From: Apibacter mensalis
GTDB lineage: Bacteria; Bacteroidota; Bacteroidia; Flavobacteriales; Weeksellaceae
Assembly: GCF_001418685.1 (NCBI RefSeq)
Contig: NZ_LIVM01000009.1
Coordinates: forward strand, 60,929-124,928
Length of the DNA stretch: 64,000 bases
Reading direction: 5' to 3'
Shown one piece after another: positions 37,702 through 48,148 of this stretch; the stretch's first letter is position 1; each line of letters opens with the position of its first letter. The translations under genes and the position numbers were made by a program. The notes below the pieces were generated by a model. That model searched no databases. It was not told where the DNA came from and was given only the letters and a program-made list of their open reading frames with translations.

Positions 37702-39162
37702 ATGAATAATAACACTATTAAGAAATTGAAACCTGAAACTATATGGAATCATTTTGCGGATTTAAATTCCGTACCCAGACCCTCTAAGAAAGAAAAAAAA
37801 GTTATCAAATTTATTAAAAATTTTGGTGCTTCATTAAATCTTGAAACTATTGAAGACACCTGTGGCAACGTAATTATAAAAAAACCGGCAACCCACGGAT
37901 ATGAAAATAGAAAAAAAGTAGTTTTACAATCCCATTTGGATATGGTTTGCCAAAAAAATAATGAGGTAGAGTTTGATTTTGAAACTCAAGGAATACCAAT
38001 GACCTATGAGGGAGATTGGGTTTATGCATTAGGAACGACATTGGGGGCGGATAATGGAATAGGAGTGGCTGCCATCATGAGTGTGCTGTCTTCGAAAGAT
38101 ATTGAGCATCCGGCTATTGAAGCATTATTCACCGTTGATGAAGAAACCGGTATGAGCGGAGCATTTGAATTAAGCAAAGATCTTTTATCGGGCGATATAT
38201 TATTGAATTTGGATACGGAAGAAGATGATGAAATTGACATAGGCTGCGCAGGTGGAATTGATGTAACAGCTAATGCGCTCTACGAAGAAAAAGATATTAA
38301 TAGAAATTTTTTAACCTATGTTATAAATCTTACCGGCTTACATGGAGGTCATTCCGGAATGGAAATTCATAAAGGATTAGGTAATTCTAATAAATTACTG
38401 AATAGGTTTTTATATGATTTTTTAAAATTAAATATTCAATTGGTCAGTTTTAATGGAGGTGGTTTAAGGAATGCAATACCCAGAGAAGCTTCCGCTACAT
38501 TTTCAATTTCTTCTGAACATAAAAATGAATTGCAAGAAAGATTTAGCTATTTATATACTGAGATAAAATCAGAGTTCAGTTGTATAGATAATAATTTGAC
38601 TATTCACCTGTCTCAACTGGATAATGCCAAAAAAGGATTAAGTATTGAAAACAGTAAGAAATTTATTTCAAGTCTGCAAGCTGCTCATAACGGAGTATTT
38701 CGAATGAGTCCAGATATTGATGGACTGGTTGAAGCTTCAAATAATATCGCCAGAGTTAAATTGGAAAATGGAAAAGCTGAAATACAGTGTTTAACGCGAT
38801 CTTCTGTAGAAAGTACTAAAATGTGGGTAGCCACTTCACTTAAATCAGCATTTGAATTAGGGGGAATGAAGGTTGAATTATCCGGATCTTATCCAGGATG
38901 GAAGCCGAATGCATCTTCAGAAATTTTGAAATTGGCCGTAAGCATTTATGAAAAAATACACGGAGAGAAACCTTCCGTTCAGGCATGTCATGCCGGATTG
39001 GAATGTGGTATTATAGGAGAAAAATATCCACATATGGATATGATTTCATTCGGACCTACCATAAAAGGAGCGCATTCTCCCAAAGAAAAAGTAAGTATAT
39101 CATCGGTACAAAAATTTTGGAGTTTCTTATTAGAAATCCTTAAAAACATACCGATTAGATAA
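37702..39162 (+). CDS. pepD: Beta-Ala-His/aminoacyl-histidine dipeptidase (M20)
   Basis: 486 residues. M20-family zinc ligands visible in order: LQSHLDMVCQKN near residue 75, GADNGIGVAA near 113, DEETGMSGA near 146, LDTEEDDEIDIG near 174, and the last His in GAHSPKEKVS near 461. A dimerisation domain with GLHGGHSGMEIHKG lies near residue 213. Hydrolyses dipeptides, especially with C-terminal histidine, in the cytosol. Full length for the family. Confidence 0.94.
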   Translation: MNNNTIKKLKPETIWNHFADLNSVPRPSKKEKKVIKFIKNFGASLNLETIEDTCGNVIIKKPATHGYENRKKVVLQSHLDMVCQKNNEVEFDFETQGIPMTYEGDWVYALGTTLGADNGIGVAAIMSVLSSKDIEHPAIEALFTVDEETGMSGAFELSKDLLSGDILLNLDTEEDDEIDIGCAGGIDVTANALYEEKDINRNFLTYVINLTGLHGGHSGMEIHKGLGNSNKLLNRFLYDFLKLNIQLVSFNGGGLRNAIPREASATFSISSEHKNELQERFSYLYTEIKSEFSCIDNNLTIHLSQLDNAKKGLSIENSKKFISSLQAAHNGVFRMSPDIDGLVEASNNIARVKLENGKAEIQCLTRSSVESTKMWVATSLKSAFELGGMKVELSGSYPGWKPNASSEILKLAVSIYEKIHGEKPSVQACHAGLECGIIGEKYPHMDMISFGPTIKGAHSPKEKVSISSVQKFWSFLLEILKNIPIR

Positions 39163-39445
39163 AATATTAGTTATTTATATGATGAAAAATGATTGGTAAT
39201 AAGAAGAAATATTTAATACACAACATATAGTCAGTAATTAAAGTTCTGAAACACATATTTTATATAACTCAATAAATACACAACAATTAATTGTTACTCT
39301 TACTAAGTTTTGTTAAAAAAAACTTATTACTTAATTGGTAAAGTATTACCGATTAATAATAAACAATTATTTTTGCAAAAAGAGTTAATTTTTTTTAATT
39401 AAATTTTTATAAAAGAGGTATAAAACTAATATAAATTAAACTTAT

Positions 39446-40732
39446 ATGTCAACATACGTAGTTGTCGGCTTACAATGGGGCGACGAGGGAAAAGGAAAAA
39501 TAACAGACGTTTTAGCGGAAAAATCAGATTATGTAATACGCTATCAGGGAGGAAATAATGCCGGACATACTGTATATGTAGGAGAAGATAAATTTGTTTT
39601 ACATCTTTTACCTTCCGGAGTTCTTCAATGTAAAGGAAAATGTATATTAGGAAATGGAGTAGTGGTAAATCCTCAAGCATTTTTTAATGAAATTGAACAA
39701 ATTGAAAAAAGAAGATTGAGTGTCAACCATGTATTCATTAGCAGCAGGGCTCATATTATTATGCCTTATCATATCTTACTTGATACCTATAGAGAGGAAT
39801 TTGCAGGAAGTCCTCAAATTGGAACAACAAAAAGAGGTATAGGTCCTTGTTATGAAGATAAGGTAGCAAGATCGGGAATCAGAGCTATTGATTTATTAAA
39901 TCCCGATGTTTTAAAAGCTAAAATAAATGAAAACCTAGTTGTTAAAAATGCTTTATTTCAAAAGTTGTTTGACAAAGAACCTCTAAAATTTGAGGATATT
40001 TATACAAAATATCTGGAATATGGGATGAAGCTTAAGAATCGTATTATAGATTCAGAATATGAAATAAATAAAGCTATAAAAGATGATAAAAACGTGCTTT
40101 TTGAAGGTGCACAGGCTCTTATGTTAGATATTGATTTTGGGACTTATCCTTATGTAACATCATCATCTCCCACAACAGGAGGCAGCACGGTAGGAGCCGG
40201 AGTTCCGCCAACCAGTTTAAAAAATTTAATAGGAGTTTCCAAAGCTTATTGTACGCGAGTAGGTAACGGAGCTTTTCCCACAGAATTAGAAAATGAAACA
40301 GGTGATCTTATACGTAAAATAGGAAATGAATATGGAGCATCGACAGGGCGACCGCGTCGTTGCGGATGGTTAGACCTGGTAGCTTTGCGTTATTCTTGTA
40401 TAATTAATGGGATTACACATTTAGTAATAACTAAATTGGATGTATTAACTAATTTTGATAAAATCAAGGTGGGTATAGCTTATCGAACACTTGAAGGAAA
40501 AGTTAAGGATATTTTTCCATCGAGTATTGAAGAATTATCAACCTATGAAGTGATTTATCAAGAATTAGACGGCTGGAAAGAAGATATTTCAAATGTAAAA
40601 TCGCATGAAGATTTGCCTATCTCAGCTAGGAAATATTTACAATTTATTGAAGATTTTCTCGGTGTTCAAATATATTTGGTTTCTGTTGGTCCCGAAAGAT
40701 CACAAAATATCATTATGTCCAATTTAAATTAA
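39446..40732 (+). CDS. purA: Adenylosuccinate synthetase
   Basis: 428 residues. GTP-binding GLQWGDEGKGK at residues 8-18, IMP-binding region near 40-45 (NAGHTV), GTTKRGIGPCYEDKVAR near 128, and TSSSPTTGG near 240. Links IMP and aspartate on the way to AMP. TATTTTTG at 39368-39375 is a probable -7 element, with GGTAA/TTACC arms at 39337-39350 just upstream that could bind a regulator. Confidence 0.97.
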   Translation: MSTYVVVGLQWGDEGKGKITDVLAEKSDYVIRYQGGNNAGHTVYVGEDKFVLHLLPSGVLQCKGKCILGNGVVVNPQAFFNEIEQIEKRRLSVNHVFISSRAHIIMPYHILLDTYREEFAGSPQIGTTKRGIGPCYEDKVARSGIRAIDLLNPDVLKAKINENLVVKNALFQKLFDKEPLKFEDIYTKYLEYGMKLKNRIIDSEYEINKAIKDDKNVLFEGAQALMLDIDFGTYPYVTSSSPTTGGSTVGAGVPPTSLKNLIGVSKAYCTRVGNGAFPTELENETGDLIRKIGNEYGASTGRPRRCGWLDLVALRYSCIINGITHLVITKLDVLTNFDKIKVGIAYRTLEGKVKDIFPSSIEELSTYEVIYQELDGWKEDISNVKSHEDLPISARKYLQFIEDFLGVQIYLVSVGPERSQNIIMSNLN

Positions 40733-41365
40733 TTCATACTTAAACATTAATTTTTTTAGATATCCTTTTTCCGATACTTCATTAAAAAATTGTTTTATAA
40801 TTCATCAGTAAGTTTGTATCGTTGAAAAATTAATGATTTAAAACTATATTTATTAACGTATTTAATAGTAACGAAAATGAAATTCAATCATAAAATTTAC
40901 ACTTTCCTTTTTTATTTTATTTAATTAATTTATTAATATAGTAATTAAATCTATATCGATTATTTATTATTAAAAGTTATTTAAGATGTTTTATTGGTAA
41001 ACATAAAACATATATATTATAAATTTATATATATAATATGCTTTATATAAAATTTATAAAATCAAAAATTTTTATTGTTTTTAGTTTTCATTATAAAATA
41101 TTAATTATATAATAAATATTATTCTATTTTTTTAAAATAATTTGTTATTTATGATAAATTATTGTTTAAATTGCAAATTATTTGATTGGGTAATACCGTA
41201 TTTAAATATAAAATTACTTCGATCGTCTATTAATATTTAAAGATAAATTATACCAAGCTTAATTTTAAATATTTTTTTAAAAATTAATTATACAATTAAA
41301 TCTATTAATAAGTTTACTAGTATTGTTCATCTATTATAACGAGAAAACTAATTATTTATACACTT
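40733..41365. other. 633-base very AT-rich spacer
   Basis: No ORF on either strand. The only structure seen is an inverted repeat ATGTTTTAT/ATAAAACAT (40986-41011) with no T run, and simple TATA-type runs near 41010-41055. It may be a decayed region. Confidence 0.5.
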
Positions 41366-42142
41366 ATGAAAGAAAAATATTTACTTATTATTCTACTCAT
41401 GTTTACTATTTATAATGCTCAAGAAACAGAGAATAAAACATATGTAGATTCTTCCAACACCAATAATTCTTATCGTAAAGAACGTTTAAAAAATTCTATA
41501 CCATCGTATAATCTTTCTAAAATTGAAAAGCTGATTGCTAAATCGATGTCAATGAATAGTTTTGAAGAAACAAAAAATACAGATAATATTAATTTTCATT
41601 TATCGGAAAAAGATTTTAATAAACTTACGATAAAGGAAAAATTTACCTACACTATGATTTATCCGGAAATCATACCTTCAAATGTTAATACTGATTCCAC
41701 AATTATTCATGAAGAAAATAAAATTTTCGGTATGCTGCCTTCCTCAAATAATTATCCAAAATGGAGTGTAAGACAGAAAAAGTTTTTAAATCAATACCGA
41801 AAAAATATACAAGAATTTATACAAGAAAGTTCTTCAAAGAACCAATATATGGGATTAAATTTTAAAAAAGCATTATTGGAAATCAATGCAATAGAATCTA
41901 TACCTTTTCTGATAAACTTTTATAATTCAACAGATAAAAATGATAAAGATTTATTAACTGTATTGATGCTTTTAGTTAAAAACGGAAAATACTATCCGTT
42001 TATTCGATCAAATGTTTATCGCCAATTGTACAATGACAACGAAAATATACAGGAATTCTACATTGATTATTCGGATAAAAATGAAGAATATATTTTAAAA
42101 ACCGCCCATAATTTTTATTTACAGTCTCCCAAAATTAAGTAA
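41366..42142 (+). CDS. Secreted protein of unknown function
   Basis: 258 residues, no family recognised. Signal peptide residues 1-18 (LLIILLMFTIYNAQ). After a polar linker (20-45) the rest is mixed, with a helical C-terminal half that could be a HEAT-like pair (FKKALLEINAIESIPFLINFYN and KDLLTVLMLLVKNGKYYPFI in outline). Flanked by a 633-base spacer and the frameshifted azurin gene, so it may be under weak constraint itself, but its frame is intact. Confidence 0.55.
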   Translation: MKEKYLLIILLMFTIYNAQETENKTYVDSSNTNNSYRKERLKNSIPSYNLSKIEKLIAKSMSMNSFEETKNTDNINFHLSEKDFNKLTIKEKFTYTMIYPEIIPSNVNTDSTIIHEENKIFGMLPSSNNYPKWSVRQKKFLNQYRKNIQEFIQESSSKNQYMGLNFKKALLEINAIESIPFLINFYNSTDKNDKDLLTVLMLLVKNGKYYPFIRSNVYRQLYNDNENIQEFYIDYSDKNEEYILKTAHNFYLQSPKIK

Positions 42143-42207
42143 GCTTGATTTTATAATATAATAAAACAGAAGCTATATTTTTGTTTGATTATTTTTAAAA
42201 GTAAACA

Positions 42208-42749
42208 TTATTCAATGATAAGTTTTCCTTTCATGGTAGCACTATGAGTAGGAAATGTACATAAATAATCATAAGTTCCTTTTTCATTTATGATAAATGT
42301 AATAGTATCTTGTTCTCCACCTCCTAATAATTTAGTATGAGCTACAATCGACGGATCGTTTTTAGGAATATAATGGTCCATAACATCCCTAGCGGCACGG
42401 TTTACAAAATCATTAAAATTGGTACCGAGCTTTATTATAACTAAATTATGTCCCATATCTTTAACGCTTGCTTTACCTACATGTTTAAGAGTAAGAGTTA
42501 TGAGTTTTCCTGCTTTTGCTTTTAATTCATGTATGTTGAACTGCATAGCGTCATCTGCTTCTATTATAAAAGTATTTTCAGGCAAATTTGCAATTTCTTC
42601 CATTTTTCTTTGTCTGTGTCCTCTTTAGTCATTGAAGCTGCTGCTGATAAAGGGTCGATCTTTTTAGATGAATCATTTTTATTACAATCAATGAAAAGAG
42701 TTAATGATGTTAAAATGAATGTTGACAATAAAATGATTCTGTTTTTCAT
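42208..42749 (-). pseudogene. Azurin (cupredoxin), frameshifted between lipoprotein leader and copper domain
   Basis: Two overlapping frames make one gene. The 5' part (42749 to about 42608) encodes a lipoprotein-like leader (MKNRIILLSTFI... with TLFIDC lipobox) and a polar linker ending KEDTDKEK; the 3' part, in another frame, encodes an intact azurin domain. Copper ligands are all present: His in MGHNL, then Cys, His and Met in CTFPTHSATM. The frames meet at a run of five A on the coding strand (42603-42607); one extra A would join them. As written, the azurin domain has no export signal, so it would be non-functional unless slippage restores the frame. A sequencing error in the run is also possible. 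Confidence 0.72.
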
Positions 42750-43113
42750 GAAAATATTTTTTAATTATATAATTATATTTTTTTTAAATATTAAGATTCT
42801 ACAAAATTTAGATATATAGAGTAGAAATATAATTTTATTCAAAATTAATAATTTTTTTGATAAAATATAATTAAAAACTTTTTATATATAAAAGCTATGT
42901 CAATTAATGATATTTATTGATGATAAAATGATATAATATTTAAACTCGGGAATTAATCAAAAATAATAATTTATCTAACTGAATTATTAAAGTTTTGTTA
43001 GTATTTTAAATATTGTTATATTTATATAATATTATATTCTAATATATTTCTATATTAAAATATATTTTTTTATATTGATGGTAAAATTTGTTTTAAATTA
43101 TAAATAGTTAAAG
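42750..43113. other. 364-base AT-rich spacer between two broken genes
   Basis: Divergent region between the azurin and fructosamine kinase genes. I see no ORF and only weak promoter-like matches (TAAATTTTG on the minus strand near 42800). Confidence 0.4.
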
Positions 43114-43952
43114 GTGGATTTGCAGAATGTTTTAAAACGTCTTCCGGTTAAGATAAATAAATGTAAACCTATTTCGGGGGGAGATACGAATAAGTAGAAT
43201 CAGACCAAGGGAATTTATTTATTAAAATTAATAATACTAAAGAATTTCCAGGAATGTTTAGAGAAGAAGCAAAAGGATTAAAAATTATTGCTGAAACCAA
43301 TAAGTTAAGAACCCCAAAAATTATTAAAGTAGAAGATAGTGATAAAGAACAATATTTAGTTTTAGAATTTATTTCTAAAGGAGAGCCAAGTAAAAAAATA
43401 TGGGAAAAATTTGGAGAGTCTCTTGCATTAATGCATAAAATTCCTCAACCGTATTTCGGATTCAATAACGATAATTATATTGGACGTTTACCCCAAAAAA
43501 ATACTCAAACATCAACATGGAGCGAGTTTTATGCTCAATGTCATTTACAACCTTTAATAAAAAGATTAAATGATTTGAATGCTTTAACTAATCAAGAAGT
43601 ACAAGCAGCAGAGAATTTTTATAAAAAAATTGATGAAATTTTTCCTAAGGAATCTCCATCGCTAGTTCATGGAGATTTATGGGTTGGAAATTTTTTAATT
43701 TCAGATACCGGAGATCCCGTGGTAATAGACCCTGCAGTTTGCTATAGCCATAGAGAAATGGATTTAGGTATGACGCATCTTTTTGGTGGTTTTTCTAATT
43801 ATTTTTATGAGGCATATAATTCATCATATTCTATGGAACAAGGATGGGAGAAGCGTATACCTTATGCTCAACTATATCCTTTACTGGTACATTCTATTCT
43901 ATTTGGAAGCTATTATATTGAGAAAGTCAAAAATATTTTAAAAGATTTTTAA
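43114..43952 (+). pseudogene. Fructosamine kinase family, frameshifted near the 5' end
   Basis: From GTG 43114 the frame encodes LKRLPVKINK...ISGGDTNK and then stops (TAG at 43195). The continuation (VESDQGNLFIKIN, then FPGMFREEAKGL) is in the next frame from 43194. The junction is about three residues short relative to the family's glycine-loop region, which fits a deletion of about 10 bases. Downstream the kinase is intact: HGDLWVGN near base 43668, and DPAVCYSHREMDLGM near 43730. Family enzymes phosphorylate ketoamines for protein deglycation. The ATG at 43254 alone would give 232 residues lacking the ATP-binding loop. Most likely a pseudogene. Confidence 0.75.
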
Positions 43953-43998
43953 TATCATTTATATTTTGGTACTTATCTATGGTTTAAAATTTATTATT

Positions 43999-44823
43999 TT
44001 AAGAAGATGTCTCTATTTTATTTCTTTTATAAACCAGAGATGATACTAATATACTGGCTTCGTATAATAAATATAAAGGGCAAGAAGCAACAAGCATAGA
44101 AGGAATATCACCGGGAGTTATAAATCCTGCAATTATTAATATTATGACAAGGGCATGTCTTCTGTATTTTTTTAAAAATTTTGGAGTTAAAATACCAACG
44201 CTCGTAAGAATATATACAATAACAGGCAACAGGAAAATCAACCCCATACCTAAAACTGTTTGTAATAAAATCCTTATATAGCTGGACAAGTCTATGTTGA
44301 CTTTAATAGTTTCTGAAATATTGAAAAAATAACCAAAGTGCATGGTTAAAGGAGTAACAAAAAAATAACCGAAACAACATCCTGTAATAAATAGAAAATA
44401 GGTGGATATAAAAAATGTCAAGGAGTTTTTCTTCTCATTAGGTTTCAGTCCGGGAGAAATAAATTTCCATATTTCATAAATAACATAAGGAAAAACTAAA
44501 ATAAAACCTCCAACTACAGAAACATAAAAAGCAGTGTTTAGTTGCTCAAAAATTCTTCGAACTTGAATTGGGAATTCATCAGGCATTTCAAACACATCAT
44601 CAGAGCTAAATATTCTACCAACTAAATTCATAAGCTTAAAAGTTAAAAAATCTTTATGAATTGGACCAAATATAATATGATCCATTACAAAATGAATTTT
44701 ATATCCGATTAAACATGCACCCAAGCATATAGCAACTAACGATCGTAAAATATGTTTTCTTAATACACCAACATGAGCAAGAAACGGCATACTTGCGTGA
44801 TCACTCTCTTTCTTTTTAGCCAT
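43999..44823 (-). CDS. tatC: Twin-arginine translocase subunit TatC
   Basis: 274 residues, six membrane segments. The second-loop family motif is present (ISPGLKPNEKK near residue 125, with the conserved Glu) and so is the Pro-rich GFITPGDIPS near residue 235. In the N-terminal cytosolic motif, the sequence is AHVGVLRKHILRS; the position equal to E. coli Glu15 is Val. TatA/TatB genes are not in the window. Exports folded proteins with twin-Arg signals. Follows kpsF by 39 bases on the same strand. Confidence 0.93.
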   Translation of the reverse strand: MAKKKESDHASMPFLAHVGVLRKHILRSLVAICLGACLIGYKIHFVMDHIIFGPIHKDFLTFKLMNLVGRIFSSDDVFEMPDEFPIQVRRIFEQLNTAFYVSVVGGFILVFPYVIYEIWKFISPGLKPNEKKNSLTFFISTYFLFITGCCFGYFFVTPLTMHFGYFFNISETIKVNIDLSSYIRILLQTVLGMGLIFLLPVIVYILTSVGILTPKFLKKYRRHALVIILIIAGFITPGDIPSMLVASCPLYLLYEASILVSSLVYKRNKIETSS

Positions 44824-44862
44824 TGAATTTTTTAGTTAAAAAACATACTAATTTAAATAATT

Positions 44863-45825
44863 TTATTTAAATCCGTTATCCAACAAAGTATGCAGGTCTA
44901 TAATACCTACATAATTTTCTCCATCTAAAACAACTAATTGACCAATTTGGTTATTTTTAAGTTCTTCAAAGGCAATACTGGCTAATTCGTTTTTTTGAAT
45001 CGTTTTAGGAGTTACAGACATAATATCTTTGGCTATTATTTGGTTATAGTCAACATCTTTAGCCAAAGTCCTCCTCACATCTCCATCGGTAATAACTCCC
45101 CTGACCTTATGATCTTCGATCACAACGGTAATACCATAAGAAGAGTAGGTTAAAGAATTAATAATTTCTTTGAGATGAGCAGATAATTGAATTTCCGGTC
45201 TTCTATCAGGTTTTACTAATTGTTCCACTTTTAAAAGCAGTTTTCTTCCCAAGGCACCTCCCGGATGATACTTAGCAAAATCGGAAGATTTAAAATTTTT
45301 TGCTTGAAGTAAAGCAACAGCTAGGGCATCGCCCATAGCTAATTGAACAATTGTGGAAGAGGTAGGAGCAAGATTATTAGGATCAGCCTCTTTTTCAATA
45401 TAAGTATCAAGAACCACGTCGGCCAGTTCAGCTAATAAACAATTTTTATTTGAGGTCATGGCTATAAGTACTGATGAATATTCTTTAAGAAAAGGAACAA
45501 TTTCCTGAATTTCTGAAGAAGTACCACTGTTGGAAATACAAATAATAACATCATTTGTATTAATAATTCCTAAATCACCATGTTTAGCTTCAACAGCATG
45601 TAAAAATTGAGATGGCGTTCCGGTAGAATTAAAAGTAGCTACTAATTTATTGGCAATATGTGCACTTTTTCCTACTCCACATAAAATAAGTTTACCCTTC
45701 GAATCAAGTATATACCGTACCGCTTTAACAAAATCATCACCTAAACGATTATATAATGATTGTAATTCGGTTGTTTCAAATAAAATAGTATCTTTGCCTG
45801 CTTTTAGTATCGTTTGATCATTCAA
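44863..45825 (-). CDS. Arabinose-5-phosphate isomerase (KpsF/GutQ)
   Basis: 320 residues. N-terminal SIS domain (about 30-180; GVGKSAHIANK, CISNSGTSSE) and a C-terminal pair of CBS domains (about 205-320). Converts ribulose-5-phosphate to arabinose-5-phosphate for KDO in the lipid A core. TAAATTTG at 45880-45887 (minus strand) is a probable -7 element. Forms an operon with tatC and is divergent from recQ, an order common in flavobacteria. Confidence 0.93.
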   Translation of the reverse strand: MNDQTILKAGKDTILFETTELQSLYNRLGDDFVKAVRYILDSKGKLILCGVGKSAHIANKLVATFNSTGTPSQFLHAVEAKHGDLGIINTNDVIICISNSGTSSEIQEIVPFLKEYSSVLIAMTSNKNCLLAELADVVLDTYIEKEADPNNLAPTSSTIVQLAMGDALAVALLQAKNFKSSDFAKYHPGGALGRKLLLKVEQLVKPDRRPEIQLSAHLKEIINSLTYSSYGITVVIEDHKVRGVITDGDVRRTLAKDVDYNQIIAKDIMSVTPKTIQKNELASIAFEELKNNQIGQLVVLDGENYVGIIDLHTLLDNGFK

Positions 45826-45908
45826 AATAAATAATTTTTTCGTTTAAAAAATTTGTTGTATATTTAAATTAACAAACAGCAAATTTAATAAAAAACTAAA
45901 GTTTAAGA

Positions 45909-48104
45909 ATGAAATCTTTGGAAAAAGACTTGCCTAAATTATTAAAAAAGTATTTTGGTTTTAATTCATTTAAAGGGCCGCAAGAAGAAGTAATTACTAA
46001 TTTGTTGGGCGGCAACGATGTATTTGTATTAATGCCCACAGGGGGCGGAAAGTCCTTATGTTATCAGTTACCTGCTTTACTATTGGAGGGTACTGCTATT
46101 GTAGTTTCTCCCTTAATAGCCTTAATGAAAAATCAGGTAGATGCTATTCGAGGTATTTCCTCAAGCGAGGGAATTGCACATGTTCTTAACTCTTCATTAA
46201 ATAAAACTGAAATTAAAAGAGTTAAAGATGATATATTATCCGGTACAACCAAATTGCTTTACGTGGCTCCAGAATCTTTAACTAAAGATGAATATATTGA
46301 GTTTTTAAAAACCATAAAATTATCGTTTTTTGCTATAGATGAAGCTCATTGTATTTCAGAATGGGGACATGATTTCCGCCCTGAATACAGAAATTTAAGA
46401 TTCATCATTGAAAAAATCGGTAAAACACCTATTATTGCTTTGACAGCAACCGCAACTCCTAAAGTTCAGGATGATATACAAAAAACATTAGGAATGATGG
46501 ATGCTAAAATTTTCAAATCTTCTTTTAACAGGCCGAATTTATATTATGAAATAAGACCTAAAATCAATCCGGAGAAGCAAATTATCAAATATATTAAAGA
46601 AAATCCTGGTAAGTCCGGCATTATATATTGTTTAAGCAGGAAAAAGGTAGAAGAATTAGCTGAATTATTAAAAGTTAATGGAATTAATGCCTTGCCATAT
46701 CATGCAGGTTTAGATAGTAAATCCAGAGCAGCTCATCAAGATAAATTCTTGATGGAGGAAACTGATGTAATATGTGCTACCATTGCTTTCGGAATGGGGA
46801 TAGATAAGCCGGATGTACGTTTTGTAATTCATTATGATATACCTAAAAGCTTAGAAAGTTATTATCAAGAAACAGGTAGAGCCGGTAGGGATGGAGGAGA
46901 AGGTTATTGCCTTGCTTTCTATGATTATAAAGACGTTGAAAAATTGGAAAAATTTTTGGCATCGAAGCCTGTCTCCGAAAGAGAAGTAGGATTGCAACTT
47001 TTACATGAAGTGGTCGGGTATGCAGAGACATCCATGTCCAGACGTAAATATTTGCTTCATTATTTTGGAGAAAATTTTGATGAAAAAAACGGCTTAGGAG
47101 CTAAAATGGATGATAATTCCATGAATCCGAAAACTTTGGTAAATGTTTCTCAAGAGATGCAACAGATTCTTACAGTAGTAGAAAGTACTAACGAAAAATT
47201 AAAATTAAAAGATTTAGTAAATGTAGCTGTTGGTAGAGAATCGGCAATAACCAAATCGTATAAGTTGGGATTTGAAAATTATTTCGGGTTTGGAAAAAAT
47301 AAATCAGATAACTTTTGGAAATCTATTATACGACAGGCTATAGTTAATAATTTTCTTTATAAAGATATAGAAACTTATGGATTATTAAAATTATCCGATT
47401 TAGGTAAAGAATTTATTAATGAAACTAAGGAAATTTTGATAGCCGAAGATGTTGACTTTGAAAAAGAAATGGAAACGCCTATTGTATCTGTACAAGCTGC
47501 AGGAAGTAATGCATTAGATAAGAAATTATTTGATGATTTAAAAGATATAAGAAAAAGAGTTGCCAAGAAAAATGCAATTCCCCCATTTGCAGTTTTTCAA
47601 GATCCAAGCTTGGAAGATATGGCATTACATTATCCGACTACCCTTTCAGAGCTTTCCAATGTGTTTGGTGTTGGAGAGGGTAAAGCTAAGAAATTTGGAA
47701 AAGAATTTGTAGAATATATAGCCAAGTATGTTGAAGAAAATGATATTGAAAGACCGGATGATTTGGTTATTAAACAAATTGCCAATAAGTCTTCTCATAA
47801 AGTTTTTATAATTCAAAGTACAGACAGAAAATTGGATTTTGAAGATATTGCCAAAGCTAAAGATTTAACAATTAATGATTTGCTTAATGAAATGGAAAGT
47901 ATTGTTTATCAAGGAACTAAACTAAATATTGGTTACTATGTGGATAAATTATTGGATGAAGAACAACAAGAGGAAATTATAGATTTTTTAATGGATTCAG
48001 AGAGTGATAAAATGTCTGTTTTACTTGATGAATTTGGAGAAGATTATTCTGAAGATGAGCTAAGGATTATGAGAATTAAATTTATTAGCGAGGTTGCTAA
48101 CTAA
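45909..48104 (+). CDS. recQ: ATP-dependent DNA helicase RecQ
   Basis: 731 residues. SF2 helicase motifs: MPTGGGKS (Walker A) near residue 42, FFAIDEAHCISEWGHDFRPEY (DEAH, by its key DEAH) near 140, and QETGRAGRDG (motif VI) near 320. An RQC-type winged helix follows (about 410-510) and an HRDC domain (LEDMALHYPTTLSEL) near 565-640. The four zinc-binding cysteines of the E. coli RecQ are absent: the region reads SMSRRKYLLHYFGENFDEKNG. Unwinds 3'-5' in recombination and repair. The C-terminus is longer than E. coli RecQ. Confidence 0.95.
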   Translation: MKSLEKDLPKLLKKYFGFNSFKGPQEEVITNLLGGNDVFVLMPTGGGKSLCYQLPALLLEGTAIVVSPLIALMKNQVDAIRGISSSEGIAHVLNSSLNKTEIKRVKDDILSGTTKLLYVAPESLTKDEYIEFLKTIKLSFFAIDEAHCISEWGHDFRPEYRNLRFIIEKIGKTPIIALTATATPKVQDDIQKTLGMMDAKIFKSSFNRPNLYYEIRPKINPEKQIIKYIKENPGKSGIIYCLSRKKVEELAELLKVNGINALPYHAGLDSKSRAAHQDKFLMEETDVICATIAFGMGIDKPDVRFVIHYDIPKSLESYYQETGRAGRDGGEGYCLAFYDYKDVEKLEKFLASKPVSEREVGLQLLHEVVGYAETSMSRRKYLLHYFGENFDEKNGLGAKMDDNSMNPKTLVNVSQEMQQILTVVESTNEKLKLKDLVNVAVGRESAITKSYKLGFENYFGFGKNKSDNFWKSIIRQAIVNNFLYKDIETYGLLKLSDLGKEFINETKEILIAEDVDFEKEMETPIVSVQAAGSNALDKKLFDDLKDIRKRVAKKNAIPPFAVFQDPSLEDMALHYPTTLSELSNVFGVGEGKAKKFGKEFVEYIAKYVEENDIERPDDLVIKQIANKSSHKVFIIQSTDRKLDFEDIAKAKDLTINDLLNEMESIVYQGTKLNIGYYVDKLLDEEQQEEIIDFLMDSESDKMSVLLDEFGEDYSEDELRIMRIKFISEVAN

Positions 48105-48148
48105 GTTCATACGTGATAAATTGTAATCATTTATCTTATAAACTATTA

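Noticed and set aside
42529..42819. Plus-strand ORF over the azurin leader
   Set aside because: Antisense shadow of the azurin gene, no family resemblance.
43254..43952. Shorter fructosamine kinase as a complete gene
   Set aside because: It would lack the ATP-binding loop that is plainly encoded upstream in another frame.
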